From assembly GCA_041838515.1 (NCBI GenBank), contig JBGYPP010000009.1, forward strand, positions 1 through 12,394: a stretch of 12,394 nucleotides of DNA, in the 5' to 3' direction. The position numbers and the translations under genes were made by a program. How positions within the stretch are numbered: position 1 is the stretch's first letter; every line of letters starts with the position of its first letter. Below, in pieces: positions 7,113-12,394 of the stretch. Below the pieces are notes generated by a model. It searched no databases. It worked only from the letters and a program-made list of their open reading frames with translations, and was not told where the DNA came from. Origin of the DNA: JBGYPP01 sp041838515 (GTDB taxonomy: Bacteria; Bacillota; Clostridia; Lachnospirales; Lachnospiraceae).

Positions 7113-7142
7113 TTGTTTGGTCTTGCATTTTCAGTGTAATAC
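7113..7142 (+). promoter_or_regulatory. Possible weak promoter ahead of glycosyltransferase B
   Basis: TTGTTT (7113-7118) and TAATAC (7137-7142) are separated by 18 bp within the 194-bp gap between the two GT2 genes, just ahead of the Shine-Dalgarno of the second. The match is modest and such hexamers occur by chance. It would allow separate expression of the last gene of the island. Confidence 0.3.
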
Positions 7143-7159
7143 CTACGGAGGAGGGAGTT

Positions 7160-8302
7160 ATGAGGGAGGAACAGGAGAGATGTCCGGGCGCCTGGGAGGC
7201 GCGCTTTGCCGGCTTGGAGCCCATGGGCTTAGGGCCTGGGGTTCCGGGGCGGTTGAGCATTATCGTGCCTTGCTATAATATGGAGGATTATATAGGCCAT
7301 TGCCTGGAATCCCTGGTGGGTCAGAGCCTGGGTCTGGAGCGTATGGAAATTGTGGTGGTGGATGATGCCTCCACCGATGGCACTTTGGAGAAGTTAAAAT
7401 CCTGGGAGGCCAGATATCCGGAGAATATACTGCTGATCCCCCTGGAGGAGAATATGCGCCAAGGGGGCGCCAGGAATGTGGGGCTAGCCCATAGCAGCGG
7501 AGAGTTTGTGGGCTTTTTGGACAGTGATGATTGGGTGGATCCGCAGATGTATGCCCATATGCTGTCTATGTTGGAGGCGGATGCCCAGGTGGATATGGTG
7601 AACTGCGGCCGGAGGGAGGTCCAAGGGGATGGCAGTATGGAGATGTGGGTCCCCCCGAAGGAGGGTATTTTGGACTTGGAAGTCGAGGATAGTCCGGGAT
7701 TTTTTCTGGAGAAATTCGCTCCGGGCGGCTTGCCACAAAAGGTGTTTCGCCGCAGCGCCATGGACAGGGCGGGGGTATGGTTTCCCCAGGGCATATTCTA
7801 TGAAGACAATTATTTTTTTGGTATTTTGCAATATTATCTAAAAAAAGCGATAACCTTACTCCAGCCGTATTACCAGTATAGGAAAAGGGAGGACAGCACT
7901 ACACACAGGCGTAATGATATGCGGTTTTTTGACCGTTTGGAGGTGGAGCTGTTGTGGCTGGAGGAGATGGGCCGAAGGGGGTTGGCTGAAAGGTATCGGT
8001 TAGATGTGGAGTATAGGTTTGTTCGATTGTTTTTTGTCAATACCCTCTGGGGTTTGCTGACCCGATTTGACTTTATTCCGGAGGGCATAGTGCCGGCCAT
8101 GGTGGAAACCGTTCACACACATTTTCCCGGCTGGAGGGAGAATGTGCTGCTAAAAAAAATCATTTTTGGCCCCTGGGGGGAGGCGGTCTTGGAGCTGTTG
8201 GAACTGCCGTATGCTAGTTCGGAGGAGAGGGCGGCCATAGACAAGGGGGCGGAGATCCTGCGGCAGGCCTTTGTCCGCTGGCGGGGGCAGGAGCAGGGCT
8301 AG
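7160..8302 (+). CDS. Family 2 glycosyltransferase B
   Basis: This 380-residue GT2 enzyme is a paralogue of the preceding gene. It has LSIIVPCYN (from residue 32), VDDASTDG at 67-74, LDSDDW with D121/D123, and YEDN near E215/D216. The start at 7160 is supported by GGAGGAGGG at 7147-7155 and by the N terminus WEARFAG-x-EPMGLGPGV, which matches the sister protein at the same distance from the start. The frame is open upstream to 6938 but that stretch shows no GT homology and overlaps gene A. DNA identity to gene A is very high in the catalytic half: 7386-7467 matches 6046-6127 at 80 of 82 positions. The acceptor-side C-terminal half differs much more. This pattern suggests the same or a similar donor with different acceptors. 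It contains T7 (7813-7819), A7 (7840-7846) and A8 (8152-8159) tracts. It is likely the last gene of the glycosylation block. Confidence 0.85.
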   Translation: MREEQERCPGAWEARFAGLEPMGLGPGVPGRLSIIVPCYNMEDYIGHCLESLVGQSLGLERMEIVVVDDASTDGTLEKLKSWEARYPENILLIPLEENMRQGGARNVGLAHSSGEFVGFLDSDDWVDPQMYAHMLSMLEADAQVDMVNCGRREVQGDGSMEMWVPPKEGILDLEVEDSPGFFLEKFAPGGLPQKVFRRSAMDRAGVWFPQGIFYEDNYFFGILQYYLKKAITLLQPYYQYRKREDSTTHRRNDMRFFDRLEVELLWLEEMGRRGLAERYRLDVEYRFVRLFFVNTLWGLLTRFDFIPEGIVPAMVETVHTHFPGWRENVLLKKIIFGPWGEAVLELLELPYASSEERAAIDKGAEILRQAFVRWRGQEQG

Positions 8303-8424
8303 GGCGGCCTAATGCTTGGGGCGGCTGGCCAGCGCCTTCGACGGTTTTTTGGGGTGCTGGCAGCACTGGGCAAGTGGGATTTTGGCGTGTTGGATGGTCG
8401 TTCCCTGCAGGGGGGCTTTTTCCC

Positions 8425-8482
8425 ATAGCAAAAGAGGAGGCCCTGTCACCCAGAGCCTCCTCTTTGCTATCTCGTATTTTTT
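8425..8482 (+). terminator. Long hairpin between convergent genes, likely terminator
   Basis: ATAGCAAAAGAGGAGGC (8425-8441) pairs with GCCTCCTCTTTGCTAT (8455-8470), with one bulged A and a 13-nt loop. On the plus strand it is followed 4 nt later by a T-rich stretch (8475-8482), fitting termination of the glycosyltransferase transcript. On the minus strand there is no good U tract, but the same hairpin lies about 35 bp beyond the stop of the LRR gene and may mark its 3' end too. Confidence 0.72.
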
Positions 8483-8505
8483 CCCTGTCGCTGCCCGGGC
8501 CTCCT

Positions 8506-10851
8506 CTACAGCACCACCAGCAGGTAATCCCCGCCGGAGGTCAGGCCGTACATGGCCGCGCCTGTGGAAGTCAGTGTGTAGCGGCCTGCGTTTACCAGGC
8601 GGTTGCCTCTGGCGTTTAGTTTGTACAGGCGGGCAGTGCGGCCTGCCAGCTCGTCCGGCAGATCCACATGGAGGTTTACCCGCATGCCAAAGGCCTCGGT
8701 TTTCTCCAGGGTAATCAGCCGGGTAAAGCGCGCGCCCGAGGAGCGGGCGGCCTGGAGATTGGCCGGTATCCTGGAGGCGGCCCCCATTACCAGATTGATG
8801 TCCTTGGGCGCGGGGCTGCCGGCCCGGCCAAAGGCTTGATTTACATTGCTGCCGGTGACGCTAAAGGCGAGAGTGCTGTCCACTCCCAGCGCTAGCACGC
8901 CGTCGGTATTTTTGAGCCTGCCTACAACGCTGGCCGGGACTATGGCCTTATCCCCTACCTGTACCGGCAGCGTAGGCGAAGAGCCTCCCGTGCTGAGGGT
9001 TCTCTGGAGATCTGCCTCTATCCTGGCCCAATCCAGGCCCCTGGGTTTTTCCTCCCCGGCAGAGCTGGCCGCCGGAGCGGGCGCTGGAGCGGGCGTGGGC
9101 GCGGGTTCGGGAGCGGGTGTGGGTTCGGGAGCAGGCGTGGGATCTGGCGCAGGCCCGGGGGCGGGATCTGTGGCATCCGAGGGCAGATCCTTGGGCCTTA
9201 CCCCTGTCCAGATCCAGCGGGTAAAGGGAGCCTCATAAGGAGGCCAAACCTGACCATCTACGATACTGTAGACGTAGTTCATTGTGCCATCGGCAGGGAA
9301 GCTGTCGGACAGGGAAACTTTAGGCTGTTTGGCTATCTCGCCTATCTTGTTCTCCCCTTGTTTTATGTGCTGCAACCCGTCCAGTCCGGTGAAATCCACC
9401 TTGGATTTGGCCAGGCCGGCGCTGTTCACATTGACTATCCTAAGCTTTGGCAGGTTGCTCAGCTGCAGATCCCATACATATCCCTCTATCAAGAGGTAAT
9501 CCAACTTGGGCTGGTTCTGTATATGCAGCTTGCCCAGCGCCTGGCCCTGGTACCAGAGGGTGTGAAGGTCGGAGCCGTCCTGGAATTTGATCTCGCTGAC
9601 ATTGTCCCCGGCATACCAGAGCTTGGTGAGATTGGGCAGTTTGGTTAGATCCAGCACCTCGCCTCCGCCGGCCTTGTCATGCTCCAGATGCAGGCTGCGC
9701 AGAGAGGAGAGATTCTCCCAGGGGATCTCGTCCAGTCTTGCTCCCAGATCTGCGCTCCCCCTCCTGCCCCGTATGCCCAGGGCCCAGAGTTTTGGCAGGG
9801 CCGCAAAATCCACCCTGCCTACATCCGCGCCAGTGATGGACAGGTTGTATAGCCCGGTCAGGGCGCTCCAGTTGGCATTGGCCTTGTTCAGCGCAGACAT
9901 GGCCACGGGCTTATTCTCGGTGAAGAGCATATCCAGCTGTGCCAGCTGATTGGGCGAAGGGAAGGTGATGCTGGCCAGCTGGTCATTGCCGCCGATTTTG
10001 AGTACCTGCAAATTCGTAGCTCCGGTGAGATCCAGGCTGGTCAGCGCGCCGCCGGAGAGGTCCAATTCGTACAGCCTGCCAAAATTTAGATTATCCGGAG
10101 AGATGCTGGCAGACTGGCATCCCTGCCATATCAGGATTCCCAGATTGGCCGCCGTGGACAAATCCAGGCTGTCGTCCTGTATGCCGCTGCATTCGAGAAC
10201 CTGTAGAGAATAATCCTCCACCTCCAGATCTTGGATTCCGGGGCAATCCTCTATATACAGCTTCTTGAGATAGACAGCGGAGCTAAGGTCCAGCTGTGTC
10301 AGCTTTGGCGCATTGCGGACCCAGAACTCCTTCAAGCCGAGATTGCCGCCGGTGAGCACCTGAGCCAGGGCGGGGGAGTCTTGGATGGATACTCTCTTCA
10401 AGCGGGTAAATCCCGCTATGCTGGCCCTGGTCAAGTCCGGGTTCATATTCAGATCCAGAGATTCCAGGTTTCCAAAGTATTCCAGCCCTGCCGTGTGGGT
10501 CAGACCCATCCCGTCCAGATCCAGCACGCTTACCCAGGCAATCTTGTCCCTGTCCAGAATCAGGTGATCCCCCGAATATTTGGAAAAATTTTCTCGAATA
10601 AAAGCATACATTTGGGGATCCCAGCCGGCGCTGATTTCGCTGAGTTTTTGCTCCCCTGTCCAATCCAACTCCCCGAACCAGACATCGTGATAGCTTATCC
10701 TGCCCCCGTTTTGGTACTCTGCAGGCTTGGTCGCCATGGATGCCTGTGCCTCCAGACCCTGGCCGTTCCACAGCCCCAGGGCCAGCCATCCAGCCAGCAG
10801 TATACCCCATAGGGCTATGCCGGTACCTCTCCTCTCTCTGCGCTTTTTCAT
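8506..10851 (-). CDS. Secreted leucine-rich-repeat protein with Pro/Ala-rich linker
   Basis: This 781-residue protein opens with a Sec signal peptide: basic n-region KKRRERR, hydrophobic residues 12-28, and a likely cleavage after AQA at residue 37. From about residue 105 to 540 it has tandem leucine-rich repeats of roughly 20-22 residues (L-x-x-L-x-L-x-x pattern, for example LESLDLNMNPDLT and LYELDLSGGALTSLDLTGATNLQVL), as in internalin-J/BspA-like extracellular LRR proteins. A Pro/Ala/Glu linker (about 560-597) leads to a C-terminal domain of about 180 residues that I do not recognise. No LPxTG sortase signal or C-terminal membrane anchor is visible, so it may be released, or held at the wall by the last domain. 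The start is supported by AGAGG 7 nt upstream of the ATG. It is transcribed divergently from topA and convergently with the glycosyltransferases, so it is probably its own unit. Binding a protein or glycan partner is the usual LRR role; the partner is unknown. Confidence 0.85.
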   Translation of the reverse strand: MKKRRERRGTGIALWGILLAGWLALGLWNGQGLEAQASMATKPAEYQNGGRISYHDVWFGELDWTGEQKLSEISAGWDPQMYAFIRENFSKYSGDHLILDRDKIAWVSVLDLDGMGLTHTAGLEYFGNLESLDLNMNPDLTRASIAGFTRLKRVSIQDSPALAQVLTGGNLGLKEFWVRNAPKLTQLDLSSAVYLKKLYIEDCPGIQDLEVEDYSLQVLECSGIQDDSLDLSTAANLGILIWQGCQSASISPDNLNFGRLYELDLSGGALTSLDLTGATNLQVLKIGGNDQLASITFPSPNQLAQLDMLFTENKPVAMSALNKANANWSALTGLYNLSITGADVGRVDFAALPKLWALGIRGRRGSADLGARLDEIPWENLSSLRSLHLEHDKAGGGEVLDLTKLPNLTKLWYAGDNVSEIKFQDGSDLHTLWYQGQALGKLHIQNQPKLDYLLIEGYVWDLQLSNLPKLRIVNVNSAGLAKSKVDFTGLDGLQHIKQGENKIGEIAKQPKVSLSDSFPADGTMNYVYSIVDGQVWPPYEAPFTRWIWTGVRPKDLPSDATDPAPGPAPDPTPAPEPTPAPEPAPTPAPAPAPAASSAGEEKPRGLDWARIEADLQRTLSTGGSSPTLPVQVGDKAIVPASVVGRLKNTDGVLALGVDSTLAFSVTGSNVNQAFGRAGSPAPKDINLVMGAASRIPANLQAARSSGARFTRLITLEKTEAFGMRVNLHVDLPDELAGRTARLYKLNARGNRLVNAGRYTLTSTGAAMYGLTSGGDYLLVVL
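9101..9154 (-). repeat. 18-bp tandem repeats encoding the Pro-rich linker
   Basis: Three adjacent 18-bp units (9101-9118, 9119-9136, 9137-9154) encode six-residue steps of the Thr-Pro-Ala-Pro-Glu-Pro type. Degenerate copies extend on both sides over about 9065-9172. Units keep the reading frame, so length could vary between strains without breaking the protein. Confidence 0.75.
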
Positions 10852-10872
10852 ATGTTTTCCTCTTTTGGAATG

Positions 10873-10900
10873 AGGCGACAGCCACCATGGCCAGTCGCCT
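10873..10900 (-). promoter_or_regulatory. Hairpin in the 5' leader of the LRR gene
   Basis: AGGCGAC (10873-10879) pairs with GTCGCCT (10894-10900), and inside it GCCA pairs with TGGC around a 3-nt loop, with a small internal bulge. Given the promoter call, it would lie at the extreme 5' end of the LRR transcript, about 22 nt before the start codon. It could stabilise the mRNA or bind a regulator. It does not match a riboswitch class I know. Confidence 0.55.
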
Positions 10901-10912
10901 GTCTATATTTCT

Positions 10913-10942
10913 ATTTTAATAAAAATAACAGAATTTGGTCAA
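10913..10942 (-). promoter_or_regulatory. Housekeeping-type promoter for the LRR gene
   Basis: Reading the minus strand, TTGACC (complement of 10937-10942) and TAAAAT (complement of 10913-10918) are spaced by 18 bp. Transcription would start near 10906, giving a leader of about 55 nt that carries the hairpin and the AGAGG ribosome site. Confidence 0.6.
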
Positions 10943-10969
10943 GCAAAAATACAACATTCGAAAGGTATT

Positions 10970-10994
10970 TGTAAATGCATCTGTAAATGCATTT
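10970..10994. repeat. Paired TGTAAATGCAT repeats, operator-like
   Basis: TGTAAATGCAT occurs at 10970-10980 and again at 10982-10992, a 12-bp period close to one helical turn. The same bases also form an inverted pair (AAATGCAT 10973-10980, ATGCATTT 10987-10994). The pair lies about 28 bp upstream of the LRR gene -35 hexamer, a typical activator position, and about 120 bp upstream of the topA promoter. Confidence 0.5.
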
Positions 10995-11038
10995 GGCAAA
11001 GGTCTTGATTGTTTTTTTGAAATATTCCTGCCCAAGAT

Positions 11039-11070
11039 GACAGCCGGACCATGGCTGGCGCAGGCTTTTT
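11039..11070. repeat. Second copy of the GACAGCC..ACCATGGC element, with a short stem
   Basis: GACAGCCGGACCATGGC (11039-11055) matches GACAGCCACCATGGC (10877-10891) apart from two extra G. CAGCC (11041-11045) can pair with GGCTG (11053-11057). Five T follow at 11066-11070, so a weak plus-strand terminator is also conceivable. The function is unknown. Confidence 0.4.
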
Positions 11071-11112
11071 GATTGTATTTTAGAAAGCGCAGGAAAAAAA
11101 TTTCCAGGGGGG

Positions 11113-11142
11113 TTTACAACTTCTTCTAATATAGTGTATAGT
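11113..11142 (+). promoter_or_regulatory. Promoter of topA
   Basis: TTTACA (11113-11118) and TATAGT (11137-11142) are separated by 18 bp. Transcription would begin near 11149, giving a leader of about 52 nt that contains the perfect palindrome at 11173-11186. Confidence 0.6.
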
Positions 11143-11172
11143 GATTGGCGATTGTGGTTTTTTTGTCATGAA

Positions 11173-11186
11173 ATTGTATATACAAT
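11173..11186. promoter_or_regulatory. 14-bp perfect palindrome ATTGTATATACAAT in the topA leader
   Basis: The sequence is identical to its reverse complement and abuts the topA Shine-Dalgarno (AAGGGGGAG, 11187-11195). Its place between promoter and ribosome site fits an operator for a dimeric repressor. A TATA-like low-complexity coincidence is also possible, since TATATA is common in this genome. Confidence 0.4.
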
Positions 11187-11200
11187 AAGGGGGAGCTGTT

Positions 11201-12394
11201 GTGGCCAACAATTTGGTAATCGTGGAGTCGCCGGCCAAGGTAAAGACCATAAAGAAATTTCTCGGCCCGTCCTATGAGGTGGCGGCCAGCATGGGCCATG
11301 TGCGGGACCTGCCCAAGAGTTCCTTGGGCATAGATGTGGAGGGGGATTTTGAGCCAAAGTATATCACCATAAGGGGCAAGGGGGAGCTGCTGGCCTCCCT
11401 GCGCAAGAGCGCAAAAAAGGCCAAGAAAATCTATCTGGCAACGGACCCTGACCGGGAGGGGGAGGCCATATCCTGGCATTTGGTCCATGCGCTGCGGTTG
11501 GATCTGGAGAAGGTCAGCCGCATCACCTTTCATGAGATCACCAAAAAGGCTGTCAAGGAGGCGCTGAAGCGCCCCAGGCCCATAGACCAGAACAGGGTGG
11601 ATGCGCAGCAGGCCCGGCGGATGCTGGACCGCATGGTGGGATACAAGATTTCCCCTCTGCTGTGGAGCAAGATCAAAAGCGGCCTCTCCGCCGGCAGGGT
11701 GCAGTCTGTGGCCCTGCGTATGCTCTGCGACAGGGAGGAGGAGATCTCTGCCTTTGAGGCCCGGGAGTACTGGACCCTGGAGGCCAGGCTGCAGGGCAGG
11801 GGCGGGGAGCTGTTCGCAAAATACCAGCCCCCGGCCAAAAAGGCCAAGGATAAGGCGGCGGACAGGCCGGCTTCCAAGGCCGGGGAGGAGAGGGAGGAGG
11901 CGGAGGGCATACCCGGCCGTGAGGAGATGGATGCGCTGCTGGCGCAGCTGTCCGGCAGGCGCTTTGTGGTGGAGAGCCGCAAGGAGGGCAGCCGCAGCCG
12001 CAAGGCGCCCCTGCCCTTTACCACCTCTACTCTGCAGCAGGAGGCCAGCCGCCAGCTGGGCTTTGCCATAGGCAAGACCATGCGGGTGGCGCAGCAGCTC
12101 TATGAGGGCGTTTCCCTGCCGGGCGAGGGCTCTGTGGGTCTGATTACCTATCTGAGGACGGACTCGGTGCGTGTGGCCCAGGAGGCCAGGGAGGCTGCCT
12201 GCGCCTATATACAGGGCCAGTATGGCGAGACTTATGCCAAGGCCGCCGACTGGGAGCCGCCTAAGGGAAAGAAGGGCCAGGATGCCCATGAGGCCATCAG
12301 GCCCACGGATGTGCAGCGCAGGCCGGAGGATCTCAAGGAGGCCCTGCCCAGGGATTTGTACCGGCTGTATCAGCTGATTTGGCGGCGTTTTGTG
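11201..12394 (+). CDS. topA: DNA topoisomerase I (type IA), N-terminal 398 residues, runs off the window
   Basis: This enzyme relaxes negative supercoils by transient single-strand breakage. The Toprim domain opens with NLVIVESPAKVKTIKKFLG, carrying catalytic E9, and continues to the metal-binding DPDREGE with D82, D84 and E86. PFTTSTLQQEAS (from residue 272) and the active-site motif ITYLRTDS, with nucleophile Y317, follow. The translation is open to the last base, so roughly 300 or more residues, including the C-terminal zinc-ribbon region typical of Firmicutes, should lie beyond it. The start is GTG at 11201, behind AAGGGGGAG with 5-nt spacing; no upstream ATG fits the conserved N terminus. 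Residues about 207-235 form a Lys/Ala/Glu-rich low-complexity insertion not usual at this point. Ile codon use is mixed ATA/ATC, so the ATA preference nearby is native to this genome. A long minus-strand frame over this gene is only a shadow. Confidence 0.97.
   Translation, partial: MANNLVIVESPAKVKTIKKFLGPSYEVAASMGHVRDLPKSSLGIDVEGDFEPKYITIRGKGELLASLRKSAKKAKKIYLATDPDREGEAISWHLVHALRLDLEKVSRITFHEITKKAVKEALKRPRPIDQNRVDAQQARRMLDRMVGYKISPLLWSKIKSGLSAGRVQSVALRMLCDREEEISAFEAREYWTLEARLQGRGGELFAKYQPPAKKAKDKAADRPASKAGEEREEAEGIPGREEMDALLAQLSGRRFVVESRKEGSRSRKAPLPFTTSTLQQEASRQLGFAIGKTMRVAQQLYEGVSLPGEGSVGLITYLRTDSVRVAQEAREAACAYIQGQYGETYAKAADWEPPKGKKGQDAHEAIRPTDVQRRPEDLKEALPRDLYRLYQLIWRRFV

Larger units (their letters stand above)
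10852..11200. other. AT-rich divergent regulatory spacer between the LRR gene and topA
   Basis: No coding sequence is supportable in these 349 bp. The stretch holds a promoter for each flanking gene, a 5'-leader hairpin for the LRR gene, paired TGTAAATGCAT repeats, two copies of a GACAGCC..ACCATGGC element, and a 14-bp palindrome before topA. These are listed separately. In many Firmicutes topA follows dprA, so an LRR gene here is a lineage-specific arrangement or an insertion. Confidence 0.7.

Noticed and set aside
6938..7159. Upstream extension of glycosyltransferase B, overlapping gene A
   Set aside because: ATG 7160 has a strong ribosome site and matches the sister N terminus; the upstream translation is unlike any GT2 and looks like open non-coding sequence.
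9065..9172. Tandem repeat considered as a CRISPR-like array
   Set aside because: Units are adjacent without spacers, stay in frame and encode a Pro/Ala linker.
10852..11200. Riboswitch or small RNA gene in the divergent spacer
   Set aside because: Hairpins are short and no conserved riboswitch core that I know (for example c-di-GMP or cobalamin type) is visible.
11126..12289. Long minus-strand open frame (387 residues) opposite topA
   Set aside because: It is antisense to clear topA motifs, spans the divergent spacer, and its translation is low-complexity Leu/Gly/Arg without recognisable domains.
1..12394. tRNA, rRNA, insertion sequence, integrase or prophage signals
   Set aside because: I saw no tRNA-like cloverleaf, transposase motif, terminal inverted repeats or attachment-site pair anywhere in the window.

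Overview
The window looks like chromosome from a motile, Gram-positive-type anaerobe of the Clostridia (Lachnospiraceae-like). This rests on the flagellin sequence type, a sigma-28/SigD promoter, a flagellin leader that resembles the CsrA-controlled hag leader of Bacillus subtilis, Shine-Dalgarno-rich starts and a moderately high GC content. It is an inference from sequence features, not a taxonomic identification. Non-flagellin genes here favour the ATA isoleucine codon, whereas flagellin uses almost only ATC.

Layout: (1) Positions 1-1034 hold a complete flagellin unit: a near-consensus SigD promoter (27-54), a structured 5' leader with a GGA-loop hairpin and a GGA-containing Shine-Dalgarno (103-136), a short flagellin (142-963) and a hairpin terminator (1008-1034). 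(2) Positions 1097-5749 carry three tandem, same-strand paralogues of the Maf/DUF115 flagellin glycosyltransferase family. The third has a run of ten G inside its reading frame. (3) Positions 5814-8302 carry two family 2 glycosyltransferases whose N-terminal catalytic halves are almost identical in places and whose C-terminal halves have diverged. A convergent terminator region closes this block. (4) On the minus strand, 8506-10851 encodes a secreted leucine-rich-repeat protein with a Pro/Ala linker and an unrecognised C-terminal domain. (5) A 349-bp AT-rich divergent spacer (10852-11200) contains two promoters, repeats and a 14-bp perfect palindrome. (6) The 5' two-thirds or less of topA (DNA topoisomerase I) starts with GTG at 11201 and runs off the end of the window.

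How it fits together: the first 8.3 kb reads as a flagellin glycosylation island. One flagellin is made under SigD and probably CsrA/FliW control. Three Maf-type enzymes could attach sugars to its Ser/Thr residues, and two GT2 enzymes could extend or diversify the glycan. The G10 tract in the third maf is a candidate phase-variation switch like those known in Campylobacter maf genes. The LRR protein is probably a separate cell-surface or secreted factor, and topA is housekeeping.
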